Made by a program: the position numbers and the translations under genes
Notes under the pieces: model-generated
Told to the model about the DNA's origin: nothing
Seen by the model: only the letters and a program-made list of their open reading frames with translations
Database searches by the model: none
Origin: Aureimonas sp. OT7
GTDB taxonomy: Bacteria; Pseudomonadota; Alphaproteobacteria; Rhizobiales; Rhizobiaceae
NCBI RefSeq assembly: GCF_014844055.1
Contig: NZ_CP062167.1
Location: 387,501 to 451,500 of the forward strand
Direction: 5' to 3'
DNA: 64,000 nucleotides
Shown here: positions 8,020 through 18,621 of the stretch, piece by piece
How the letters are laid out: each line of letters begins with the position of its first letter
Numbering within the stretch: position 1 is the stretch's first letter

Positions 8020-11000
8020 TCAGTTGCGGCCGGCCGGATCGCCGTTGCCGAGTGCATCCTCGAGGAAGGCCTCGAGCTGCTCAATATGCTTCGACATGGT
8101 GCCCGCCGCCGGCGATGCCGCGGCCTGACGGCCGGTGTAGCGCGCGCGGCGCTTATCGGTGCCGATCCTGTCGAGGACCCATTCCAGGTAGGGGTCGATG
8201 AAGCTCCAGGCGCCCATGTTCTTGGGCTCTTCCTGGCACCAGACGATCTCGGCCTGCTTGAAGCGCGACAATTCGTTGATCAGGGCCTTGGCCGGGAACG
8301 GATAGAGCTGCTCGACGCGCAACAGGTATATGTCGTCGATGCCGCGCTTCTCGCGCTCTTCGAGAAGGTCGTAATAGACCTTGCCGGAGCACAGGACGAC
8401 CCGGCGGATCTTGGAATCCTTGACCAGCGAAATATCGCCGATACCCCGCTGCGCGTCGTCGTGCAGCAGGCGATGGAAGCTCGACTCACCCGAAAAATCG
8501 GCCAGCGACGATACTGCCCGCTTGTGACGCAGCAGGGACTTGGGGGTCATCAGGATGAGCGGCTTGCGGAAGTCGCGCTTCATCTGCCGGCGCAGGATAT
8601 GGAAGTAGTTGGCCGGCGTGGTGACGTTGGCCACCTGCATGTTGTCCTGCGCGCATTGCTGCAGGAAGCGCTCCAGCCTGGCCGAGGAATGCTCCGGACC
8701 CTGGCCCTCATAGCCGTGCGGCAGCAGCATGACCAGTCCCGACATGCGCAGCCACTTGGCCTCGCCGGACGAAATGAACTGGTCGATCACCACCTGCGCG
8801 CCGTTGACGAAGTCACCGAACTGCGCTTCCCACAGCGTCAGCGCATTCGGCTCGGCCAGCGAGTACCCGTACTCGAAGCCGAGGACCGCCTCTTCCGAGA
8901 GCATCGAGTTGATGACCTCGTAGACCGCCTGGCCCTTGGCGATGTTCTGCAACGGGATATAGCGGTTTTCGCTGTCCTGGTCGTACAGCACCGAATGACG
9001 CTGGCTGAACGTGCCGCGCTCGGAGTCCTGCCCGGACAGGCGGACCGGATGCCCCTCGGCGACGAGGCTGCCGAACGCCAGTGCCTCGCCCGTGGCCCAA
9101 TCGATTCCCTCGCCCGTCTCGATGGATTTCGCGCGGTTGTCCAGGAAGCGCTGGATGGTGCGGTGGACCTGGAAGTCCGCCGGCACCTCGGTCAGGCGCT
9201 TGCCGATCTCCTTGAGCGTCTTGATGGGCAATGCGGTGGTGCCGCTGCGTGGCTCATCGTTGCTTTCGGCGCGGCGCAGGCCCGCCCAGGCACCGTCGAG
9301 CCAGTCGGCCTTGTTGGGCTTGTAGCCCTGTCCGGCCTCGAACTCGGAATCGAGCTGGCTGCGCCACTCTGCCTTGCGCGCGTCGACCTCCTCCTGGGAG
9401 ATCACGCCCTCGTCGATGAGCTTGCGCGAATAGATTTCAAGCGTCGTCGGATGGTTGCGGATCTGGCGATACATGATGGGCTGCGTGAAGCCCGGCTCGT
9501 CGCCCTCGTTGTGACCGAAGCGGCGATAGCAGAACATGTCGATGACCACCGGCTTGTGGAAGGTCATGCGGAATTCGGTCGCAACCTTGGCCGCGTAGAC
9601 GACCGCCTCCGGATCGTCGCCATTGACGTGGAAGATCGGCGCCTCGACGATCTTCGCGACGTCCGATGGATAGGGCGACGACCGCGAGAAGCGCGGATTG
9701 GTGGTGAAGCCGATCTGGTTGTTGATGATCACGTGGATCGAGCCGCCGACCCGGTGCCCCTTGAGGCCCGACAGGCCGAAGCACTCCGCGACAACGCCCT
9801 GCCCGGCAAAGGCGGCGTCGCCGTGGATCAGCAGCGGCAGAACCTGGTTGCGCACTTCGGCCGGCACGACCTCGGTGCGCGTGCGCCCGCCACCGAGCTG
9901 GTCCTGCTTGGCGCGCGCCTTGCCGAGGACGACCGGATTGACGATCTCCAGATGCGACGGGTTGGCCGTCAGCGACAGGTGAACCTTGTTGCTGTCGAAC
10001 TCGCGGTCCGACGAAGCGCCGAGATGGTACTTGACGTCGCCGGAGCCCTCAACGTCGTCCGGGGCGTACGAACCGCCCTTGAATTCGTGGAAGATGGCGC
10101 GGTGCGGCTTGGCCATCACCTGGGACAGGACGTTCAGACGGCCGCGGTGGGCCATGCCGAGCACGATTTCCTTGAGGCCAAGCTGGCCGCCGCGCTTGAT
10201 GATCTGTTCCAGAGCGGGGATCAGCGATTCGCCGCCATCGAGACCGAAGCGCTTGGTCCCCTTGAACCTGACGTCCAGGAACTTCTCGAACCCTTCGGAT
10301 TCGATCAGCTTGTTGAGGATGGCGCGCTTGCCCTCGCGCGTAAACTCCACGCCCTTGTCGGGCCCTTCGATACGCTCCTGCAACCAGGCCTTTTCGGCCG
10401 GGTTGGAAATGTGCATGAACTCGATGCCGATGGTGGAGCAGTAGGTGCGCGACAGGATGTCGACGATCTCGCGCACCGTCGCGAATTCGAGGCCGAGCAC
10501 GTTGTCGATGTAGATCTTGCGATCCATGTCGGCCGCCGTGAACCCGTAGGCCTCGGGCGACAGCTCGTTGTAATCGTCCTCCGGCTGGGCAAGCCCCAGC
10601 GGGTCGAGCTTGGCGTGCAGATGGCCACGAACGCGGAACGCGCGGATGAGCATCAGCGCGCGCACCGAATCGCGCGTCGCCTGGCTGACCTGCCCGTCCG
10701 AAAGCTCGACGCCGTCGGCCTTGGCCTTTTCGCGGACCTTCTTCTCGACGCGGATTTCGGCCTGGCCCCAATTGCCGTCCAGCGCCGACACGAGATCGCC
10801 GTTCGCCGCGATCGGCCAGTTGCGCCGTGCCCACGAGGCGCCTTCCGCATTCTTGCGAACCGTCGCCTTGTCGTCCTTCAACTCGCCGAAGAAGGAGCGC
10901 CATTCCTCGTCGACCGAGGCAGGGTTTTCTTCGTAAGCGGCGTAGAGCTCCTCGATATAGTCGGCGTTGCCGCCATACAGGAAGGAGGTGAGCGCGAAGG

Positions 11001-11025
11001 TTTCGTTCGCCGGATTGCGTGCCAT
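8020..11025 (-). CDS. sucA: 2-Oxoglutarate dehydrogenase E1 component
   Basis: 1,001-residue thiamine-diphosphate enzyme that decarboxylates 2-oxoglutarate in the TCA cycle. It begins with the conserved [14 protein letters not shown] segment for E2 contact and carries the E1o active-site stretches ([11 protein letters not shown], the [11 protein letters not shown]hDP-binding loop, [18 protein letters not shown]). The start MARNPANE at 11025 matches homologues; an in-frame ATG at 11043 lies behind a GGGAG and cannot be excluded. It is the first gene of sucA-sucB-SDR-MAPEG-lpdA and is separated from sucD by 170 bp with a strong hairpin. Confidence 0.97.
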   Translation of the reverse strand: MARNPANETFALTSFLYGGNADYIEELYAAYEENPASVDEEWRSFFGELKDDKATVRKNAEGASWARRNWPIAANGDLVSALDGNWGQAEIRVEKKVREKAKADGVELSDGQVSQATRDSVRALMLIRAFRVRGHLHAKLDPLGLAQPEDDYNELSPEAYGFTAADMDRKIYIDNVLGLEFATVREIVDILSRTYCSTIGIEFMHISNPAEKAWLQERIEGPDKGVEFTREGKRAILNKLIESEGFEKFLDVRFKGTKRFGLDGGESLIPALEQIIKRGGQLGLKEIVLGMAHRGRLNVLSQVMAKPHRAIFHEFKGGSYAPDDVEGSGDVKYHLGASSDREFDSNKVHLSLTANPSHLEIVNPVVLGKARAKQDQLGGGRTRTEVVPAEVRNQVLPLLIHGDAAFAGQGVVAECFGLSGLKGHRVGGSIHVIINNQIGFTTNPRFSRSSPYPSDVAKIVEAPIFHVNGDDPEAVVYAAKVATEFRMTFHKPVVIDMFCYRRFGHNEGDEPGFTQPIMYRQIRNHPTTLEIYSRKLIDEGVISQEEVDARKAEWRSQLDSEFEAGQGYKPNKADWLDGAWAGLRRAESNDEPRSGTTALPIKTLKEIGKRLTEVPADFQVHRTIQRFLDNRAKSIETGEGIDWATGEALAFGSLVAEGHPVRLSGQDSERGTFSQRHSVLYDQDSENRYIPLQNIAKGQAVYEVINSMLSEEAVLGFEYGYSLAEPNALTLWEAQFGDFVNGAQVVIDQFISSGEAKWLRMSGLVMLLPHGYEGQGPEHSSARLERFLQQCAQDNMQVANVTTPANYFHILRRQMKRDFRKPLILMTPKSLLRHKRAVSSLADFSGESSFHRLLHDDAQRGIGDISLVKDSKIRRVVLCSGKVYYDLLEEREKRGIDDIYLLRVEQLYPFPAKALINELSRFKQAEIVWCQEEPKNMGAWSFIDPYLEWVLDRIGTDKRRARYTGRQAAASPAAGTMSKHIEQLEAFLEDALGNGDPAGRN

Positions 11026-11149
11026 CTCGTCTTCGCGGCGCATGCCTGGTGCGCCGTCTCCCAGATTGTATTGCGCTGAAGGGCCGTCATGACCCTCTTT
11101 TCACGCTGACGCCGGCGTAGCCGCCGCCACGCCGGTTATGCTGAACATT

Positions 11150-11175
11150 CCGGCCGAAGATAGGTCTTCGGCCGG
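11150..11175 (-). other. sucD-sucA intercistronic hairpin
   Basis: CCGGCCGAAGA (11150-11160) and TCTTCGGCCGG (11165-11175) form a perfect 11-bp stem with a 4-nt loop, 22 nt after the sucD stop. In the direction of transcription (leftward) it is followed by AATGTT, not a U-run, so it may be a 3'-end stabiliser or a partial terminator that sets the sucCD to sucAB ratio rather than a full stop. Confidence 0.55.
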
Positions 11176-11197
11176 CGATTTTGAGGGGCTTTGCGTT

Positions 11198-12100
<903 letters not shown>

Positions 12101-12139
12101 CGTGTTTCTTTCGAACTCCGGAGGGGTCGATGGGCTGGT

Positions 12140-13330
12140 TCAGGCGACAGCCGCGACGATCTTCTGGGCGGCGTCGTCCAGATCGTCTGCTGCGGTGATG
12201 GCAAGGCCCGATTCGTTCAGGATCTTCTTGCCCAGCTCGACATTGGTACCTTCGAGCCGCACGACGAGCGGAACCTGCAGCCCCACTTCCTTGACGGCCG
12301 CGACCACGCCTTCGGCGATGATGTCGCACCGCATGATGCCACCGAAGATGTTGACGAGGATGCCCTTCACGTTGGGATCGGCGGTGATGATCTTGAAGGC
12401 CGCCGTCACCTTCTCCTTGCTGGCGCCACCACCGACATCGAGGAAGTTGGCCGGCTCCTTGCCGTACAGCTTGATGATGTCCATCGTTGCCATTGCGAGG
12501 CCGGCGCCGTTGACCATGCAGCCGATATCGCCATCCAGGGCGACATAGGCGAGATCGTATTTCGAGGCCTCGATCTCCTTGGCGTCTTCCTCGGTCGTGT
12601 CACGCAGTTCGCGGATGTCGTCGTGACGGAACAACGCATTGCCGTCGAAGGACACCTTGGCGTCGAGGACGCGCAGATGCCCGTCGGTCATGACGATCAG
12701 CGGGTTCACCTCCAGCAGGGACATGTCCTTCTCGACGAAGGCGTTGTACAGCGCCGGGAACAGCGTTTCACCGTCGGTGCGCGCGGCGCCTTCCAGCCCG
12801 TAGGCATCGCTGATGCGGGCGGCATCCTCGGCCGTTACGCCCGTGGCCGGGTCGATGGCGACGGTGATGATCTTTTCGGGCGTATCGTGCGCCACCGCCT
12901 CGATGTCCATGCCGCCTTCCGTGGAGACGACGAAGGCGACGCGGCCGACCGAGCGGTCGACGAGCAGCGACAGATAGAGCTCGCGGTCGATGTCGGCGCC
13001 GTCTTCGATGTACAGGCGGTTGACCTGCTTGCCGGCGTCGCCCGTCTGCGCCGTCACCAGCGTATTGCCGAGCATCTCGTTGACGTTGGCGACGACGTCC
13101 TCGACGGACTTGGCCAGCCGCACGCCGCCCTTGGCCTCGGTGCCGAGTTCCTTGAACTTGCCCTTACCGCGTCCACCTGCATGGATCTGGCTTTTCACGA
13201 CGTAGAGCGGGCCAGGCAGCTGGCGGGCCGCGGCCTCCGCCTGGGAGGCCTCCGTTATGACCACGCCCTCGGCGACGGGCGCGCCGAAGCCCTTGAGAAC
13301 CTGCTTGGCCTGATATTCGTGGATGTTCAT
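12140..13330 (-). CDS. sucC: Succinyl-CoA synthetase beta subunit
   Basis: 396 residues with the ATP-grasp fold at the N terminus ([12 protein letters not shown], then the HAGGRGKGK nucleotide-binding stretch) and the CoA-ligase domain ending with the FGGIMRCD loop. It pairs with SucD as the ADP/GDP-binding subunit. It starts 78 nt after mdh, but an intrinsic terminator lies in that gap, so sucCD needs read-through or its own promoter. Confidence 0.97.
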   Translation of the reverse strand: MNIHEYQAKQVLKGFGAPVAEGVVITEASQAEAAARQLPGPLYVVKSQIHAGGRGKGKFKELGTEAKGGVRLAKSVEDVVANVNEMLGNTLVTAQTGDAGKQVNRLYIEDGADIDRELYLSLLVDRSVGRVAFVVSTEGGMDIEAVAHDTPEKIITVAIDPATGVTAEDAARISDAYGLEGAARTDGETLFPALYNAFVEKDMSLLEVNPLIVMTDGHLRVLDAKVSFDGNALFRHDDIRELRDTTEEDAKEIEASKYDLAYVALDGDIGCMVNGAGLAMATMDIIKLYGKEPANFLDVGGGASKEKVTAAFKIITADPNVKGILVNIFGGIMRCDIIAEGVVAAVKEVGLQVPLVVRLEGTNVELGKKILNESGLAITAADDLDDAAQKIVAAVA

Positions 13331-13372
13331 TGACGATGGTCCTCGTGTTTCGCCTGGCGGCGCAACGAATGG

Positions 13373-13400
13373 AAAAACCGCCGCCCGGTGCGGGCGGCGG
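13373..13400 (-). terminator. Intrinsic terminator after mdh
   Basis: Read leftward, a perfect 10-bp GC stem (13400-13391 with 13387-13378, loop of 3) is followed at once by five T residues (13377-13373). It stands 8 nt after the mdh stop and before sucC, so most mdh transcripts should end here. Confidence 0.85.
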
Positions 13401-13408
13401 CAATATCT

Positions 13409-14446
<1,038 letters not shown>

Positions 14447-14505
14447 TCAAACACAATCGCCGAGGCCTGCATCTCAATGCATTCAACCGTTTAGAAGAAG
14501 TGGGG

Positions 14506-14521
14506 TTTACGTAAACGTAAA
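14506..14521. promoter_or_regulatory. Operator-like palindrome upstream of mdh
   Basis: TTTACGTAAACGTAAA has perfect 7-bp arms (TTTACGT and ACGTAAA) around AA. It lies in the 223-bp gap between zapE and mdh, about 135 bp before the mdh start. The form resembles sites described for MerR-family regulators of the LiuR type, but no such regulator gene is in the window, so the assignment is a guess. I could not place a convincing -35/-10 pair around it. Confidence 0.45.
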
Positions 14522-14594
14522 TCGAATTTCCTTGGCGGGGTAACATGCTGGCACATGACGACCGTCCTGAAAGATTTTTGCGATGCGGGACGCC

Positions 14595-15779
14595 TCAGGG
14601 GGCCATTCTGCGCCTGGCCGCCGCGCCGGCATGCGCGCGATAATCTTCCGAACGCATCTCGGTCAGGCGCGAGACCGTCCGCGCGAACTCGAAGGCTTCC
14701 GTTCCGCCCTTCGCCTCGTACAGATCTTCCGCCGGGACTGCCGCCGACAGGACGACATCCTTGCCGGCATCGTAGAAGGCGTCGACCAGGATGATGAACC
14801 GCTTGGCCGCGTTGCGCTCGGACCGTGTCAGGCGCGGCACGCCCTCGATGACGATCGTATCGAAGTTATCCGCCATTTCCAGGTAGTCACGCGGACCGAG
14901 AGGGCGTTCCATTAGGTCGGCGAAGGAAAACCGGGCGGCGCGGTTGCCGGCCCTCGGAACATCGATCGTGCGGCCGGTCACTGACAGGGAGGTTGCGCGT
15001 TCCGGCGTCCCGGCCAGGATGCGCGTCCATATGGCGTCGATGGCCTTATCGGCCTCGAGCCCGAGAGGCGTGACGTAAAGCTCGTCCCCGCCCAGCTTGG
15101 TCATGCGGTAATCCTGCGGTGCATCCAGCTCGAACATTTCGGCATTGCGCTTCAGGATGTCGATGAACGGAAGGAAGAGGCTGCGATTGAGCCCGTCCCG
15201 GTACAGATCGTCGGGTGTGACGTTGGACGTCGCCACGAGGATGACGCCGGCGTTAAAGAGCGCCGTGAACAGCCGGGCGAGGATCATGGCGTCGGCAATG
15301 TCGGTTACGGTGAACTCGTCGAAGCACAGGAGCTGCGCTTCGCGGGCGATCGCCTCCGCGACCGGCGGGATCGGATCGTCCCCCTTCGCCAAGCCGTCCT
15401 TGACGGATTGCCGGTGCGCCTTGATGCGATCCTGCACCTCCGACATGAAGGCGTGGAAGTGCACCCGGCGTTTCGGCATACCGGACAAGGTGTCGTAGAA
15501 CATGTCCATCATCATGGACTTGCCACGGCCAACCTGCCCGTAAATGTACAGACCCTTGACCGGCTCCGGGCGGCTGCGCCCGAAAAGCCAGCCCAGCGCG
15601 CTCTTCTTGGACGACAGGGCGCGGCTCTTGATCGCCCGCGCGAGCACGTCGAGCCTGTCGGCAAGGCGACGCTGGATGTCGTCCGGCGTTATGGTCGCGT
15701 CGCGGATGCGGCGCTCGAGCTCGGTCCTGACCGGACCGCGCTCGCTGCCCGGTACCCCGTATCCGACATTCTGCGGCAT
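14595..15779 (-). CDS. zapE: Cell division ATPase ZapE (AFG1-like)
   Basis: 394-residue P-loop ATPase of the AFG1/ZapE family. Walker A is GQVGRGKS (81-88) and Walker B is LLCFDEF with the following TVTDIADAMIL typical of the family. In E. coli ZapE acts at the Z-ring late in division; mitochondrial AFG1 acts in quality control of respiratory-chain proteins. Its place upstream of mdh is common in alphaproteobacteria. The stop is 223 bp from mdh. Confidence 0.93.
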   Translation of the reverse strand: MPQNVGYGVPGSERGPVRTELERRIRDATITPDDIQRRLADRLDVLARAIKSRALSSKKSALGWLFGRSRPEPVKGLYIYGQVGRGKSMMMDMFYDTLSGMPKRRVHFHAFMSEVQDRIKAHRQSVKDGLAKGDDPIPPVAEAIAREAQLLCFDEFTVTDIADAMILARLFTALFNAGVILVATSNVTPDDLYRDGLNRSLFLPFIDILKRNAEMFELDAPQDYRMTKLGGDELYVTPLGLEADKAIDAIWTRILAGTPERATSLSVTGRTIDVPRAGNRAARFSFADLMERPLGPRDYLEMADNFDTIVIEGVPRLTRSERNAAKRFIILVDAFYDAGKDVVLSAAVPAEDLYEAKGGTEAFEFARTVSRLTEMRSEDYRAHAGAAARRRMAP

Positions 15780-15798
15780 CTGCCCTCGCGGCTCATGC

Positions 15799-15821
15799 GG
15801 GCGTCGCGCAAGGCGACGCCC
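15799..15821 (-). other. Hairpin between Omp19-like gene and zapE
   Basis: GGGCGTCGC (15799-15807) and GCGACGCCC (15813-15821) form a perfect 9-bp stem with a 5-nt loop in the 54-bp gap. There is no U-run in the leftward direction, so termination would be inefficient or Rho-aided. Confidence 0.45.
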
Positions 15822-15833
15822 CGCGGGTTCGCG

Positions 15834-16364
15834 TCAGCGATAAAGGCTGATCTGCGTTCCGCCGGAGGTGGTGCCCTCGAAGCGCGTACCGCCCGTATTG
15901 TTGAGCGTCGCGACGGTGCCGCCCTGGTTGTCCTTCAGCACGACCTGGCTGCCGGACACGTCCCATGCGGAAATATCGGCAACCTGGCCGGGGCAGCCGC
16001 GGGATGCAGCGCGATAACCGCCCGTCCACTGCGTCAGCGCCATGAAGATCTGGCAGTTGCCGCCGCCCGCCGAAACGCGCCAGGCACCGACCAGCCCTTC
16101 CCGCGTCACGGGCGCGGTGGAGGCCGACTGGGCCGGAGCTGCGCCCGGCGTGGCCGAAGCGTCGGTTGGCAGCGTACCGGCCGCCGGCGCCGGAGGCGCG
16201 GGAGGCGGCGGAAGCTGGTTGGAATAGACTTGTCCGGTCGGCGCAGGCGTCAACGGGGCCGGCTGGCCATAGCCGCCGCCGAGCGAAGGCCCGGCCGTCT
16301 GCGTGCAGCCGGCCAGCATCGCCAGAGCCAGAGTAGCGGCACCCATCTTGATCCATTGCGTCAT
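15834..16364 (-). CDS. omp19: Omp19-like AprI/Inh family lipoprotein
   Basis: 176-residue outer-membrane lipoprotein. The lipobox LAGC places the lipidated cysteine at C20. A long Pro/Ala linker (about 30-90) leads to a C-terminal beta-barrel of the AprI/Inh protease-inhibitor family, with two cysteines (GGGNCQIF and SRGCPGQ) set as in Brucella Omp19. In Brucella that protein is a surface lipoprotein that inhibits proteases; the same role here is inferred. The start at 16364 has an AGAGGGA ribosome site 8 nt upstream. Confidence 0.85.
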   Translation of the reverse strand: MTQWIKMGAATLALAMLAGCTQTAGPSLGGGYGQPAPLTPAPTGQVYSNQLPPPPAPPAPAAGTLPTDASATPGAAPAQSASTAPVTREGLVGAWRVSAGGGNCQIFMALTQWTGGYRAASRGCPGQVADISAWDVSGSQVVLKDNQGGTVATLNNTGGTRFEGTTSGGTQISLYR

Positions 16365-16533
16365 ACGCCGATCCCTCTCTATCGCGTCCGGCCGACCAGA
16401 CATGGCCTGACCTTGACATAAGCCTTGCGTCAACCCTTCAAGATAATTTTTTAGCGGGCTTCGCAAGGGGCGGACACCCCAAACCCGGATCGACGATCGG
16501 TATTTTGTTGCCCGGCCGCCACAAAAGATACAC

Positions 16534-17211
16534 TCAGGGCCGTTCGGCCGCGACCGGCTCAGGGTCGACATCCACCAGCGGCCGCTGAAAATCGCCGGTC
16601 TGGGCGTCCATTGCCCATAATTCCCCGGTGGAAATATCGAACCATGCGCCATGCAGCGACAGCCGCCCCTTGCCTTCCAGGATGGAGACGCACGGGAAGG
16701 TACGCAGGTTGGCAAGCGACATGCGAATGGAAATGCGCTCCAGCGCGGTCTGTTTCTCGCTGTCGGTCAGCATCTCGTTGCCGGCCACGCCCTGCGCCAA
16801 CGGCTCGATGAGGCTCATCCACTTGCCGATGAAGTCACCGGGCGACAACGGCTTGGAGCCAGGGTGGAGCGCCGCATTGATGCCGCCGCAGCGGCCATGC
16901 CCCATGACGACGATGTGCTTGACCTTGAGCGCCTGGACCGCAAACTCCAGCGCTGCGGAAGTGCCGTGAAACTCGCCGTCCGGCGTGTAGGGCGGCACGA
17001 GGTTGGCGACGTTGCGCACCACGAACAGTTCGCCGGGCGCCGATCCGAAGATGGTTTCGGGCGCCGCGCGCGAGTCGCAGCAGGCGATGACCAGCGTCTC
17101 GGGCGCCTGCCCGTCCCTCGCGAGAGAGCGGTAGCGCTGCGTTTCCTGAAGATAGCGGCCTTCGATGAACTGGCGATAGCCGTCCAGGAGGTGTCCCGGC
17201 AGAAGTGACAT
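16534..17211 (-). CDS. Beta-class carbonic anhydrase
   Basis: 225-residue zinc enzyme for CO2/bicarbonate interconversion. Zinc ligands are C45, H105 and C108 (ACCDSR and GHGRCGG); D46-R48 form the catalytic dyad. The start at 17211 (MSLLPGHLLDG) agrees with homologues and has AGGGAG upstream; a Met seven codons earlier lacks a ribosome site. It stands between the Omp19-like gene and pdxY, all leftward; the 169-bp gap to the former holds only AT-rich sequence likely to be a promoter. Confidence 0.94.
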   Translation of the reverse strand: MSLLPGHLLDGYRQFIEGRYLQETQRYRSLARDGQAPETLVIACCDSRAAPETIFGSAPGELFVVRNVANLVPPYTPDGEFHGTSAALEFAVQALKVKHIVVMGHGRCGGINAALHPGSKPLSPGDFIGKWMSLIEPLAQGVAGNEMLTDSEKQTALERISIRMSLANLRTFPCVSILEGKGRLSLHGAWFDISTGELWAMDAQTGDFQRPLVDVDPEPVAAERP

Positions 17212-17284
17212 GGAAGGTGCTGCTCCCTGCATGGCGTCGGGTTTCGTCTACCTGCATTTTAGGCCCAAGCACAACAGTCCGCTT

Positions 17285-18193
17285 TCAGGCGCGGCGACCG
17301 CCCGCACCGGCCAGGCGCCGCATCTGGACCATCGCGAGCGGCGAGCGCAGCGCATCGGCGTCGGTTTCCAGCGTCAGCTCGTCGGCGCCCCGTTTCGTCG
17401 TACGGGCAAGGATTTCGTACACCGCCGCGGTGGTGGACTGAAGTGCCTTTTCGGGAGACGCACCGCCGAGCAGCCGGGCAAGGAAGACGGCGGCCGTCAG
17501 GTCGCCCGTGCCGCTGGGCGCCCCGTCGATATGCCGGTGTTCGGCCAGCGTCGCAGAGAATCCGTCCACCAGGAGGTTGGCGATCCCCCCGCGCAGGAGC
17601 GCGAAAGCGGAGGTGACGAGCACCAGGCGCGGCCCCAATGTGGCCGCCGCCTCGATCAGGTGCTGGTTCGTATTCAGTTCCAGCCCCGTCAGGAACTGAA
17701 GCTCGAAGCGGTTGGGCGTCGCGATGTCGGCGAGCGGAATGAGCAGTTCGCGGATGGCCTCAAGTGTTTCGGGCGGTTGATAGAGCCGGCCACCGCCCTG
17801 TCCGCCATCGCCCAGCACCGGATCGCAGACGAAGAGCGCATCCGGACTTCGCGCCTTCACCGCCTGCACCAGGCGCGCCATGTCCTCGACCTGGCCCGGC
17901 GCGCCGAAGTAGCCCGTCACCACGGCACCGATCTCGCCAAGCTTGGGCGAGTTGCAAAGATCCTCGACAAAGGCCGAGAATTCCTGTGGCCCGGGCACCA
18001 GCCGGGTCGCGTGGCCGTGGCCGGGGTGCCACGGCAATGTCACGGTCGGAACCGACCATACGGGATGCCCGAGCGATTCGAGCGCGAACACGATCGCCCG
18101 GTTTCCGACGGTGCCGCGGACGACATGGCTGGAGACGGCGATGACCGCAGCTTTATCGGTTCCGGAGCTTTCGGGATTCGAACGGAGCGCCAT
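17285..18193 (-). CDS. pdxY: Pyridoxal kinase PdxY
   Basis: 302-residue ribokinase-fold kinase that phosphorylates pyridoxal in PLP salvage. Motifs include AVSSHVVRGTVGNRA at the substrate site, CDPVLGD, and the anion hole GTGD with catalytic D231 (APSGTGDL). Length fits the family. It lies 9 nt after a small membrane-protein gene, so the two are probably one transcript. No PLP-linked regulator is nearby. Confidence 0.93.
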   Translation of the reverse strand: MALRSNPESSGTDKAAVIAVSSHVVRGTVGNRAIVFALESLGHPVWSVPTVTLPWHPGHGHATRLVPGPQEFSAFVEDLCNSPKLGEIGAVVTGYFGAPGQVEDMARLVQAVKARSPDALFVCDPVLGDGGQGGGRLYQPPETLEAIRELLIPLADIATPNRFELQFLTGLELNTNQHLIEAAATLGPRLVLVTSAFALLRGGIANLLVDGFSATLAEHRHIDGAPSGTGDLTAAVFLARLLGGASPEKALQSTTAAVYEILARTTKRGADELTLETDADALRSPLAMVQMRRLAGAGGRRA

Positions 18194-18202
18194 ATGGACG
18201 TG

Positions 18203-18460
18203 TTACGGGATGAGATAGGTGATGATGAGGGACCCCGCGAGAAACAGGAAGAATGCCAGACCGGCCAGCCGGCCGATGCGCGTTCCCAGCACCTCCATCC
18301 TGTCGGACTGGTCTGCGTCGGCCGCGCCGAAATGCCGTCGCGCATCGAGCACGATGCGCTCGATGCCGGCCCCGGTCTGCGGCTCTGTCTCCTGCCGGAC
18401 ACGGGTCAGGATAGCGTCGGACTGGCGCCGGCGCTCGTCTTCCGGATGCTGTTTTTCCAT
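18203..18460 (-). CDS. Small tail-anchored membrane protein of unknown function
   Basis: 85 residues from the Met at 18460: a charged N-terminal part (EDERRRQ, repeated Arg and Glu), then one hydrophobic helix at the very C terminus (about 64-84, LAGLAFFLFLAGSLIITYLI). I do not recognise it. The frame is open 38 codons further upstream, but that part has no visible feature. It directly precedes pdxY and is divergent from the glutamate dehydrogenase gene. The ribosome site is weak, so the start is uncertain. Confidence 0.6.
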   Translation of the reverse strand: MEKQHPEDERRRQSDAILTRVRQETEPQTGAGIERIVLDARRHFGAADADQSDRMEVLGTRIGRLAGLAFFLFLAGSLIITYLIP

Positions 18461-18557
18461 GCGCGCGAGCCTGACCGAAAACCCCGCCGAGGGCAATGGC
18501 CTTGCAGCCCGGTGGACATTAGCCGGCGCGCGCCGTATGTGCCGCCCCAAACAGCTG

Positions 18558-18580
18558 ATTCCCATAACGTTCATGGGAAT
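18558..18580. promoter_or_regulatory. Operator-like inverted repeat upstream of gdhB
   Basis: Perfect 8-bp arms ATTCCCAT (18558-18565) and ATGGGAAT (18573-18580) flank a 7-bp centre, AACGTTC, that is itself nearly symmetric. It lies 42 bp before the glutamate dehydrogenase ATG, where a -10-like TAATAC (18597-18602) follows, so it is placed to act as an operator. The cognate regulator is unknown. Confidence 0.45.
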
Positions 18581-18621
18581 TCTCTCGAAGAAACAATAAT
18601 ACGAATGACCGGAAACGACCT

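Noticed and set aside
8011..11079. A 1,022-codon open frame on the plus strand
   Set aside because: It lies exactly antisense to sucA and mirrors its codons; the protein has no recognisable family and its composition is that of a GC-rich shadow.
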